64,000 bases of DNA from positions 1,302,001 through 1,366,000 of the forward strand of contig NZ_CP103950.1 of assembly GCF_030517065.1 (NCBI RefSeq), given 5' to 3'. A program made the translations under genes and the position numbers. The notes below the pieces were generated by a model, which was given only the letters and a program-made list of their open reading frames with translations, ran no database searches and was not told the origin of the DNA. Each line of letters opens with the position of its first letter. Position 1 is the first letter of the stretch. Of the stretch, positions 1 through 7,800 are shown piece by piece. This stretch comes from Riemerella columbina (lineage in GTDB: Bacteria > Bacteroidota > Bacteroidia > Flavobacteriales > Weeksellaceae).

Positions 1-287
1 CGCGATGTTCCAGTGGCTTTTCCACAAAGTTCGGCTAAAATCTTCTTAGGGTCTACGCCCATCGCCATAGGGTGAATGTGACAACGATAAGCGGTAATCA
101 TACTGTCTTTGCTCAAGTCCATTGCGTGTACAAACCCCGCAGGAATGGCCTCTTGCCCGTTGTATAAATGTAGGAAACCTCTGATTTTTTGCTTTAAATA
201 AAGAGAACGACATTTGTCTTCAAAGCGTCTCCACATGGTCATATCTGCATACCATTTTAGGTAAACTTCTTTAGAAAATTCTTTCAT
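1..287 (-). CDS. pdhA: Pyruvate dehydrogenase E1 component alpha subunit, N-terminal part (runs off window)
   Basis: This is the first ~95 residues of the thiamine-diphosphate-dependent E1 alpha subunit, which decarboxylates pyruvate and passes the acetyl group to E2. The window edge cuts the rest. The reading starts at ATG (complement 285-287), with MKEFSKEVYLKWYADM, and contains the E1-alpha hallmarks RGFLHLYNGQEA (~36-47) and ITAYRCHIHPMAMG (~64-77), which match the family's helix plus the TYRxHxH cofactor region. A divergent gene begins 66 bases away. An E2-type protein sits at 11.5 kb but is not in this operon. Other branched-chain E1-alpha subunits are the alternative. Confidence 0.85.
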   Translation of the reverse strand, partial: MKEFSKEVYLKWYADMTMWRRFEDKCRSLYLKQKIRGFLHLYNGQEAIPAGFVHAMDLSKDSMITAYRCHIHPMAMGVDPKKILAELCGKATGTS

Positions 288-353
288 ATCAATTTAAAAA
301 TATACCGCAAAAATAAGAAATTCTTCGTTAATATAAAACTCTATTTTTTTCGT

Positions 354-950
354 ATGGAAATAAAGCCTTATTTTAGCCTCTTTAAAATTGACCTTATGCT
401 GAAGATGGCATCCAAATATCTTTCATTTCTTTTCTATCCTTTTGTATCGCTAAGCTTTTTTTATCTCTATACTGTGCCGTTGTCCGAAGTTTTATTTTTC
501 GGTCTGATGGTGGGGCTCCCTACTCTATTTTGGCTGATTTATAATGTTAAAAAAGGTCATTATACCGATGCTGATGTGTCGGATAGGCAGCGGCGGAAGT
601 CGTTATACTGGTTTTTAATTGGTAATTTTATAGCGTATCAACTTGCTTTTATGCTCGTTTTTAAACATCATGATGATAAAACGCTGGCTTTTTTACTCGC
701 TTTGGTGGTTTTATTTTTAAGTAATTTTTATGTTAAATCTTCTATGCATACTGTGCTAAACCTCGTGATTGCTGCCTTGTTTTGGGTTGCTCACTTTCAA
801 AAAATGGCTATTTTTTGGGGATTGATGGCATTGCTGGTGGGTATAAGCCGCGTGATTCTTAAAAAACACTCTAAATTAGAGGTTTTTATGGGAATTTTAA
901 TAGGTGGTTTGGTTTCTATTCTTTATATTTGTAAAAATCTTAACTTCTAA
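354..950 (+). CDS. PAP2-superfamily-like integral membrane protein
   Basis: A 198-residue protein with about five or six hydrophobic helices. It has faint but recognisable type-2 phosphatidic acid phosphatase features: a TDADVSDRQRR segment (~71-81), SSMH (129-132) in the place of PSGH, and S165-R166-x5-H172, which fits the SRx5H motif. The last acidic residue of that motif is Glu176 where Asp is usual. In the family these residues dephosphorylate lipid phosphates at the membrane. Catalysis here is uncertain because the first motif is degenerate. The BlaI-type regulator starts 10 bases downstream, so the two are probably co-transcribed. Confidence 0.6.
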   Translation: MEIKPYFSLFKIDLMLKMASKYLSFLFYPFVSLSFFYLYTVPLSEVLFFGLMVGLPTLFWLIYNVKKGHYTDADVSDRQRRKSLYWFLIGNFIAYQLAFMLVFKHHDDKTLAFLLALVVLFLSNFYVKSSMHTVLNLVIAALFWVAHFQKMAIFWGLMALLVGISRVILKKHSKLEVFMGILIGGLVSILYICKNLNF

Positions 951-960
951 AATCCATAAG

Positions 961-1323
961 ATGATCCAAGCCCTGACCACCATGGAAGAGCAAGTAATGC
1001 AAGTGATATGGGAACTCCAAGGCGCCTTCCTCAGAGATATTATAGAGGCTTTTCCCGAGCCTAAACCGCACCAAAATACGGTGTCTACTTATGTGAAAAT
1101 CTTAACCGAAAAAGGCTTTGTGAGTATAGAAAAGCACGGCAGAGTTTTCTTCTACAAAATAGAAATTTCTAAACAAGAATATCGCATTTTTCTCCTTAAA
1201 AATTTGGTTGAAAACTATTATCAAAACGAAACCAAAGAACTCCTCAACCGATTGTTAAAAGAACATTTAATCGATAAAAAAGAGGTTCTAAAAACAGCCA
1301 AAAAACTCAAAAAGAAGGGATAA
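961..1323 (+). CDS. BlaI/MecI/CopY-family transcriptional regulator
   Basis: About 120 residues with the winged-helix arrangement of the Penicillinase_R family: LTTMEEQVMQVIWE at the N-terminus, then NTVSTYVKILTEKGFVS (recognition helix and wing). The C-terminal half is a Lys/Glu-rich dimerisation helix. BlaI and MecI bind dyads as dimers and are normally inactivated by a BlaR1/MecR1 membrane protease. No such sensor lies nearby. I chose the ATG at 961 because the longer open frame reads through the upstream gene's membrane-encoding end. The target could be the upstream PAP2-like gene or pdhA, but this is inference. Confidence 0.8.
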   Translation: MIQALTTMEEQVMQVIWELQGAFLRDIIEAFPEPKPHQNTVSTYVKILTEKGFVSIEKHGRVFFYKIEISKQEYRIFLLKNLVENYYQNETKELLNRLLKEHLIDKKEVLKTAKKLKKKG

Positions 1324-1328
1324 AACCA

Positions 1329-2402
1329 CTACTGAGACAGCAATTGTTCGTATTGATTCATAATCACTTCGGTAGAAAATCGTGATTGGATACTTTCTCT
1401 AATTTTCGCAGAAGAGGGTTGTGGCTGCGTTAGTAATTCCGTAATTTTTTCTGCAAATTCTTGATGATTTTCAATTGATGCAATTTCTCCATTAACCCCT
1501 GGTTGGATAATTTCTCTAATTCCCCCTGGGCAATCATTAGCCAAAGCAAAAGTACCACAAGCGCCCGCCTCTAACAAGACATTAGGGAAACCTTCATAAC
1601 GAGAGGATAAAATAAACAAATCGGCAAATTTTAAATATTGATACGGATTTTTCTGTTTTCCGTGGAAAATCACTTGTTCCAATTGCAAACCTTCTTTCAT
1701 CTGAAGCAAAGCCTCCCGATCCGCCCCATCGCCTAAAATATGCAAAGTAATCGGTGTGTCTTTAAGATATGAAAAGACCTTCAATAACTGATCAAAGCCC
1801 TTGCGTGCGGATAAATTACCTATGGCTACTACATTAAACTGCCTTAATTGATAGGCTTCTGGAAGTTGAGATTGAGCCAATTTATCATCAATAAATTTAA
1901 AATCTACTGGATTATTGATTTTGGTAATTTTCTGAGGTTTAATATTGAAATTATCAATTAAATCTCGTGCCATATCATCACTTTGCGCGATAATTTCGTC
2001 ATAAAAATTATAAAATCGGTAAAAAAACTTAATTTCCTTTCTGGTCACATGGAGTGATGCCACATTGGTTTCCCTCGCAATAAATTTCGTTTTTGGGAAC
2101 AGTTTAGTAAAAATAGAAAGATAGGCATTGACCTCGCCAAAACCTGAAAACACAATATCGGGTTTTCTCTTCCAAATTTCCCTAAGTATCGGCTTTAGCG
2201 AATGGCGAATTCGTGGGGTTTTTAGGTCTATAACTTCAATATCTTTTAAAAATTCTAAATATCCGCCTTCTTTTCTTAACAACATAATTTTAGGCACAAA
2301 TAAATCTCTGGGAAGATGATTCGCTAAGGTCATCACAATGCGCTCTGCCCCACCCGTTTCCATATCTGGAAGTATAAAAATAATCTCCTTTTTCTTTGCC
2401 AT
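1329..2402 (-). CDS. GT4-type glycosyltransferase
   Basis: A 357-residue GT-B fold glycosyltransferase of family 4. It begins IIFILPDMETGGAERIV, the nucleotide-sugar transferase N-domain with the typical GGAE loop. It continues with VVAIGNLSARKGFDQLL (start of the donor-binding domain), then SSRYEGFPNVLLEAGACGT, the EGFPNVLLE family signature with the EX7E-like donor-ribose contact. Members transfer sugars to lipid-linked or surface glycans in the cytoplasm. Acceptor and sugar cannot be told. It is a single gene, convergent with the BlaI-type gene (5-base gap). Confidence 0.88.
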   Translation of the reverse strand: MAKKKEIIFILPDMETGGAERIVMTLANHLPRDLFVPKIMLLRKEGGYLEFLKDIEVIDLKTPRIRHSLKPILREIWKRKPDIVFSGFGEVNAYLSIFTKLFPKTKFIARETNVASLHVTRKEIKFFYRFYNFYDEIIAQSDDMARDLIDNFNIKPQKITKINNPVDFKFIDDKLAQSQLPEAYQLRQFNVVAIGNLSARKGFDQLLKVFSYLKDTPITLHILGDGADREALLQMKEGLQLEQVIFHGKQKNPYQYLKFADLFILSSRYEGFPNVLLEAGACGTFALANDCPGGIREIIQPGVNGEIASIENHQEFAEKITELLTQPQPSSAKIRESIQSRFSTEVIMNQYEQLLSQ

Positions 2403-2543
2403 ATCCTAAATTAATACTGTATTGCTAAAATATTAAAATTAAATACTTAATTTTAGTTTTTATTAAAAATATAAATTCAAAAGAAAACTATCCATCTTTT
2501 TTATTTCAAAATGAATAGTTTAACCTGTATTTTTTCAGAAATT

Positions 2544-4751
2544 CTAATTGGCTACATCGCTAATGAACTTGATTCTCAAAAGCCTTACCTCGTCATCGGT
2601 AAGCTCATCGCCAAATTCCGCTAAAAGCACTTTCATACTATCGCTTTCGGATTCGTTCATAAACTCCATAAAATCCTCCACCAAATCTTCATCAAAATTC
2701 TCATCAATATAATAATCTATATTGAGTTTAGTTCCTTGATAAACAATGCTTTCCATTTCAGAAATCAGTTCCTCCATACTCAGGTTTTTAGCATTGGCAA
2801 TGTCTTCTAAATCTATTTTTTTATCCGTATTTTGGATGATAAACACCTTGTGGCTGGATTTATTCGCGACTTTTTTCAGCACCATATCATCAGGGCGCTC
2901 TATATCGTTTTCCTCCACATAGTTTTTGATATATACCGCAAATTCTTTCCCAAATTTTCGGGCTTTTCCCTCGCCTACGCCATGCACCTTGGCAATTTCT
3001 TCAATAGTGATGGGATATTGCACCGTCATATCTTCCAAACTCGGATCCATAAAAACCGTATACGGCGGAATGCCGTGTTTCTGTGCCACTTTTTTCCGTA
3101 AATCTTTCAGTTGTGAGAAGAGCACTCGGTCTAACGCATTGCCCGCCTGCACATTCATTTGATCCGATTCCGCTTTGGTTTGAGCTAAGTTATACTCTCG
3201 GTCTTCGGCAATTAAAAAAGGTTCTTTATTCGTACCATCTAAAATGGCTTTTGCTGTATCACTAAGTTTGAGGATACCGTAAGTTTCTATATCTTTTACG
3301 ATAAAACCTCTAACGGTTGCCTGCCTGATAATAGATTTCCAATAATTATCCGTTTGCGATTTTCCTTTACCGAAAAAATCAGATTTTTCTAATTTATAAG
3401 ATTTGGTCACAGGGGTCTCTTTACCCATTAAAACCGCAATAATATCCTTAGTTTTAAACTTTTCTTCTAAATTTTTAATTAAATTCAGAAGCATTTTAAA
3501 ATCAGGGGTTACATCTTTTAAAGTCGGTGGATTGAGGGAATTATCATCCATTTTAGCACCAGCGCCGTTAATAGGGTCAAAAGTCTCACCGAAATAATAC
3601 AAAATATACTGTCTTCGGCTCATTGAGGTTTCGGCATAGCCAATCACTTCGTTGAGGAGTTGGAGGCCTATTTCCTTTTCAGACACCGATTTTTGTGCTA
3701 AAAATTTTTCTAATTTTTCAATATCCTTAGGGTCGTAAAATGCCAAACAATGCCCCTCGCCGCCATCTCGACCTGCACGACCTGTTTCTTGATAATAACT
3801 TTCTAAAGATTTTGGGAAATCGTAATGAATCACAAAACGAACATCGGGCTTGTCAATCCCCATTCCGAAAGCAATCGTTGCCACAATCACATCACAATCT
3901 TCCATCAAAAATTTATCCTGATTGGCAATTCTCGTTTTTTGGTCTAAACCCGCGTGGTAAGGCAATGCGTTGATGCCGTTCACTTGTAGCGTTTGGGCAA
4001 ATTCTTCTACTTTTTTTCGACTCAGACAGTAGATAATTCCAGATTTGCCCTTGTTTTTATTGATAAATTTAACAATTTCCTTTTCCACATCCACTTTGGG
4101 GCGTACTTCGTAGAATAAATTAGGGCGATTAAAACTCTCTTTAAACACCTGTGCATCACTCATTCCCAAAGTTTTTTGGATGTCATCTTGCACCTTTGGC
4201 GTTGCTGTAGCCGTTAGCGCAATCACTGGCACTTGTGCTATTTGTTCAATAATACTTTTTAAATTTCTGTATTCTGGGCGGAAATCGTGTCCCCATTCCG
4301 AGATACAATGCGCCTCATCTATGGCTACGAACGAAATTTTAACCGATTTCAGAAACTCCAAATATTCTTCTTTTATTAAAGACTCTGGCGCCACATAGAG
4401 AAGTTTGGTTTTTCCTTTTTGAATATCATCAAACACCTGCCTTACCTGCGTTTTATTCAACGAGGAGTTGAGCACATGCGCCACACTTTCTTCAGAAGAA
4501 AGCCCATTCACGGCATCCACTTGGTTTTTCATCAATGCAATCAGCGGCGAAACCACAATGGCAGTGCCCTCAGAAATTAGCGCTGGCAGCTGGTAACACA
4601 ATGATTTGCCCCCGCCTGTTGGCATAAGTACAAAGACATCTTGCCCCTCTAAGAGAGCATTAACAATAGCTTCTTGCTGACCTTTAAAAGAGGAAAAGCC
4701 AAAATGTTTTTTTAGTTCCGTGGTTAAATTATTACTTTTTTTCGTAGTCAT
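2544..4751 (-). CDS. recQ: ATP-dependent DNA helicase RecQ
   Basis: A 735-residue 3'-5' DNA helicase for recombination and fork repair. Walker A is PTGGGKS (44-50), the DEAH box is at 145-148, motif VI is in QETGRAGRDG, and an RQC winged helix and a C-terminal HRDC domain (~540-620, LKDLRKKVAQKHGIPPY) follow. An acidic tail (~640-735) is present. The four zinc-binding cysteines that follow the helicase core in E. coli RecQ (CxxCDxC) are absent: the segment after YYFGETFDP reads NGAGAKMDDN. I recall this replacement in other Flavobacteriia, so it is probably a lineage trait and not damage. Confidence 0.95.
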   Translation of the reverse strand: MTTKKSNNLTTELKKHFGFSSFKGQQEAIVNALLEGQDVFVLMPTGGGKSLCYQLPALISEGTAIVVSPLIALMKNQVDAVNGLSSEESVAHVLNSSLNKTQVRQVFDDIQKGKTKLLYVAPESLIKEEYLEFLKSVKISFVAIDEAHCISEWGHDFRPEYRNLKSIIEQIAQVPVIALTATATPKVQDDIQKTLGMSDAQVFKESFNRPNLFYEVRPKVDVEKEIVKFINKNKGKSGIIYCLSRKKVEEFAQTLQVNGINALPYHAGLDQKTRIANQDKFLMEDCDVIVATIAFGMGIDKPDVRFVIHYDFPKSLESYYQETGRAGRDGGEGHCLAFYDPKDIEKLEKFLAQKSVSEKEIGLQLLNEVIGYAETSMSRRQYILYYFGETFDPINGAGAKMDDNSLNPPTLKDVTPDFKMLLNLIKNLEEKFKTKDIIAVLMGKETPVTKSYKLEKSDFFGKGKSQTDNYWKSIIRQATVRGFIVKDIETYGILKLSDTAKAILDGTNKEPFLIAEDREYNLAQTKAESDQMNVQAGNALDRVLFSQLKDLRKKVAQKHGIPPYTVFMDPSLEDMTVQYPITIEEIAKVHGVGEGKARKFGKEFAVYIKNYVEENDIERPDDMVLKKVANKSSHKVFIIQNTDKKIDLEDIANAKNLSMEELISEMESIVYQGTKLNIDYYIDENFDEDLVEDFMEFMNESESDSMKVLLAEFGDELTDDEVRLLRIKFISDVAN

Positions 4752-4783
4752 TTTTAGTTTAGTTTACTAAATTTGCAACTTAT

Positions 4784-4814
4784 CAAAGGTACAACTTTTT
4801 TTGATATATCCAAA
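4784..4814 (-). promoter_or_regulatory. Bacteroidota-type promoter of recQ
   Basis: On the minus strand a TTTG (complement 4811-4814) is followed after 19 bases by TACCTTTG (complement 4784-4791). This matches the TTTG-N19-TAnnTTTG consensus of the Bacteroidota primary sigma factor and lies about 33 bases upstream of the recQ start codon. Confidence 0.7.
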
Positions 4815-4877
4815 ATTAAATCAAATTTTATCCTTATGGATTGTTTTTAAACCACGAATATAAGAAATTTATAAATA

Positions 4878-5861
4878 ATGAACCACCCCAATCATCATTC
4901 CGCTTATGGTGAGCACCTCATTCAAATCGGTCAGGAAGCCATCAGCATAGAAATACAAGCTTTAGAAGCCTTAAAACAGAGACTTAATCAAGATTTTGTG
5001 AAAGCCGTGGAGATGATCCATCAAGCATCTGGAAAGCTCATTGTTGTGGGCATTGGAAAATCGGCGCATGTGGGTAACAAAATTGTGGCAACCCTTAATT
5101 CTACAGGAACGCCAGCCCAATTTCTACACGCAGCCGAGGCCATCCATGGCGATTTAGGCGTGATACAGAAAAACGATGTTGTCCTCTGTATTTCCAACTC
5201 TGGAAACTCACCAGAAATTGTTAATCTGGCGCCTTATCTTAAAAAATATGCCTCGGGGTTGATTGGTGTTACGGGCAATTTGCAGTCTAAATTAGCAGAA
5301 CATTCTGATGTGGTGCTCAATACTTATGTGGCGAAAGAAGCCTGCCCTAATCAACTGGCGCCCACCAGCTCTACCACGGTTCAGATGGCTCTGGGCGATG
5401 CTTTAGCGATTGCTTTAATGGAAATTAACGATTTTAAAGACACCGATTTTGCAAAATTCCACCCTGGGGGAAGTTTAGGCAAAAATCTCACGGCTACCGT
5501 CGCTCAATTTTTGTCCCCACAGAAGCCTCAAGTCTCGGAAAATGCAAGTATTAAGGAAGTGATTATTTCCATTAGTGCCTCTATGCACGGCGTAACGGTG
5601 GTAACGGAGCAAGGACAAATCAAGGGCATCATTACCGATGGCGATTTGCGAAGAATGCTGATGGAAAGCACGGATATTTCGCAAAAAAAAGCCCAAGATA
5701 TTATGAGTAAAAACCCAAAAACGGTGGATAAAAACGCTTTGGCTAAAGAAGCGATGAAGATTTTAAAAACCTACAACATCGGGCAGTTGGTTGTAACCGA
5801 AGAGGGGGAATATTTTGGAATTATAGATTTGCATACCCTTTTAGACGAAGGAATATCGTAA
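4878..5861 (+). CDS. kdsD: D-arabinose 5-phosphate isomerase, KpsF/GutQ/KdsD family
   Basis: A 327-residue enzyme converting ribulose 5-phosphate to arabinose 5-phosphate for Kdo synthesis in lipopolysaccharide. The SIS domain spans ~45-185, with the binding motif GIGKSAHVGNKIVATLNSTG and the loop CISNSGNSPEI. Two CBS domains follow (~205-327; MHGVTVV and IGQLVVTEEGEYFGIIDLH). Length and order are standard. The tatC gene follows 25 bases later on the same strand, so an operon is likely. Confidence 0.93.
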   Translation: MNHPNHHSAYGEHLIQIGQEAISIEIQALEALKQRLNQDFVKAVEMIHQASGKLIVVGIGKSAHVGNKIVATLNSTGTPAQFLHAAEAIHGDLGVIQKNDVVLCISNSGNSPEIVNLAPYLKKYASGLIGVTGNLQSKLAEHSDVVLNTYVAKEACPNQLAPTSSTTVQMALGDALAIALMEINDFKDTDFAKFHPGGSLGKNLTATVAQFLSPQKPQVSENASIKEVIISISASMHGVTVVTEQGQIKGIITDGDLRRMLMESTDISQKKAQDIMSKNPKTVDKNALAKEAMKILKTYNIGQLVVTEEGEYFGIIDLHTLLDEGIS

Positions 5862-5886
5862 ATTTGCCAGCATAAAAAATAAAACA

Positions 5887-6714
5887 GTGAGTAGTACAGA
5901 TAGAGAGATGTCGTTTCTTGCCCATATTGGGGAGCTTAGAGGGCATTTGGTGCGTTCTATTATCGCTATTGTGGTGGGCGGTTTAATCATTGGTATCAAT
6001 ATTAATTGGGTGATGGATCACATTATTTTTGGTCCTACCCGCCCAGATTTTTTGACTTTTAGAGCGGTAAATTATCTTTCAAGAATGGTGACTGGCGAAA
6101 ATGCCATCTCTATGCCGAAAGAATTCCCTATCCAAGTGCGGAAATTGTTTGAGCAATTTAATATGATGATGGCGATTTCCATTGTTGGGGGGATTATCAT
6201 TGCTTTTCCTTATATTGTATGGGAAATTTGGCGCTTTATCCGCCCTGCCCTGAAGCCCGAGGAGCGTAAAAATTCTATTTTTATCATCAATGGAACTTGG
6301 GTGCTTTTTATTTTGGGTGCCCTTTCTGGTTATTTTTTGGTGATGCCTTTCGTGATTAACTTTGGTTACTTTTTTAGCATTTCGGATTTCGTAAGGGTTG
6401 ATATAGATTTAGCCAGTTATGTTACTATTTTGCTCCAAATGGTAGTTGGTATGGCTGTTATTTTCCTTTTTCCTATGGTAGTTTATATTTTGACCTCTTT
6501 GGAAATTCTAACGCCTCAGTTTCTGAAAACCTACCGCCGCCACGCCATTGTTTTGATTATGATTATTGCGGCGATCCTCACTCCTGCCGATATTATCAGT
6601 ATGATTGCGGCGGCGCTGCCCCTCTTGGTGCTTTATGAATTGTGCATCCTGATGTCTGTGGTGGTTTATAAGCGAATAGAAAAAAGTTCTACGCTCCCAA
6701 CGAAGGAAAATTAA
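5887..6714 (+). CDS. tatC: Twin-arginine translocase subunit TatC
   Basis: A 275-residue inner membrane protein that recognises twin-arginine signal peptides and, with TatA, exports folded proteins. It opens MSFLAHIGELRGHLVRS, the cytoplasmic HLxELRxR motif, and has six predicted membrane helices with the long first periplasmic loop common in this phylum. The conserved LTPADIISM region lies near helix 5. The start codon is GTG at 5887. It is followed not by a gene but by a long repeat array. Confidence 0.95.
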   Translation: MSSTDREMSFLAHIGELRGHLVRSIIAIVVGGLIIGININWVMDHIIFGPTRPDFLTFRAVNYLSRMVTGENAISMPKEFPIQVRKLFEQFNMMMAISIVGGIIIAFPYIVWEIWRFIRPALKPEERKNSIFIINGTWVLFILGALSGYFLVMPFVINFGYFFSISDFVRVDIDLASYVTILLQMVVGMAVIFLFPMVVYILTSLEILTPQFLKTYRRHAIVLIMIIAAILTPADIISMIAAALPLLVLYELCILMSVVVYKRIEKSSTLPTKEN

Positions 6715-6758
6715 CCTTGCTTTTTTATTTTTTTAAAGCGAAGTATTGTTATTTTGAT

Positions 6759-7258
6759 GAAATAATAGGCATTCCGCTTGTTTTGTTCTATATTCCGCTG
6801 TTAAGTTTTGGCTTTCCGCTAAAATAATAGGCATTCCGCTCGTTTTGTTCTATATTCCGCCATTGAATTTTGATTTTCCGCTAAAACGATGGGCATTCCG
6901 CTCGTTTTGTTCTATATTCCGCCATTGAATTTTGATTTTCCGCTAAAACGATGGGCATTCCGCTGGTTTTATTCTATATTCCGCTGTTAAGTTTTGATTT
7001 TCCGCTAAAACGATGGGCATTCCGCTCGTTTTGTTCTATATTCCGCTGTTAAGTTTTGGTTTTCCGCTAAAATGATAGGCATTCCGCTTGTTTTCTTCTA
7101 TATTCCGCTGTTAAGTTTTGGTTTTCCTCTAAAATAATAGGCGTTCCGCTTATTTTATTCTATATTCCGCCGTTAAGTTTTGATTTTCCGCTAAAATGAT
7201 GGGCATTCCGCTCATTTTGTTCTATATTCCGCTGTTGAATTTTGATTTTCCGCTAAAA
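6759..7258. repeat. Tandem array: eight copies of a 62-bp unit, each made of three ~21-bp subunits
   Basis: The octamer ATTCCGCT recurs at 6771, 6833, 6895, 6957, 7019, 7081, 7143 (as GTTCCGCT) and 7205, an exact 62-base period. Within a unit TTCCGCT occurs three times, spaced 21, 21 and 20 bases. Copies differ by scattered substitutions but no indels. The period is not a multiple of three and no reading frame continues through, so it is noncoding. It fills the space between tatC and a LysR remnant. Confidence 0.95.
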
Positions 7259-7290
7259 AATGGCTTTATATCCAATGGATGGTTAAAATT

Positions 7291-7800
7291 TTAGCGTTCT
7301 CTTGACTCCTCTATCCTATTTTGTAGGAAATGAAGACATTTCTCACTGAGTCCGCCGAGTTCGCCGTGGGGATAAACGGCATAAAATTTTCTTTTGAGGC
7401 TGAAATCAGCAATGTTGAGGAGGCTCAAACTGCCTTCTGAAAGCTCTTTTTGAATGGAAGACACAGACAGAAACGCCAAGCACGAGGAATGTTGCAAATA
7501 ATGCTTAATACTCTCCGTACTACCGAGATAGATAGCTGTTTAAGGGTTCAGTTCATTTTTGTTGCGAAAAATAGCCCAAAAGTACCTCCAAACTGCCCGA
7601 GCCTGCCTCTCTTAGTGCCAAAGGCTGCGTGAGAATGTCGCTGAGGCGGAGATGCACCTGCCCCACCAACGGATTTTGAGCGGAAGCCACTGGCACAATT
7701 TCATCATCAATCATCGGAATATATTTGAGTTTCGGTCGGCGGGTTTCGCCCTCTATAAAGCCTAAATCAATGTCGCCAGAGAGGACATTGTTTTTTGCTA
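7291..7800 (-). pseudogene. LysR-family regulator remnant (effector domain only, frameshifted)
   Basis: Minus-strand reading gives the co-inducer-binding domain of a LysR regulator: NVLSGDIDLGFIEGE, IVPVASAQNPL, LREAGSGSLEVLLGYFSQQK, then after a frameshift YLGSTESIKHYLQHSS and CLAFLSVSSIQKEL through to the C-terminus. The DNA-binding N-terminus (~125 residues) is missing. The homology ends where the dgt stop codon lies (7798-7800). At about 7550 the frame changes and an additional in-frame stop occurs. A deletion that fused the locus to the end of dgt explains it best. No function is expected. Confidence 0.85.

Noticed and set aside
904-960. Longer N-terminus for the BlaI-type regulator
   Set aside because: The extra residues come from the overlapping end of the PAP2-like gene and are hydrophobic, unlike the family N-terminus, which fits the ATG at 961.
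6759-7258. CRISPR array
   Set aside because: Units are direct tandem copies without unique spacers and no cas gene is present.
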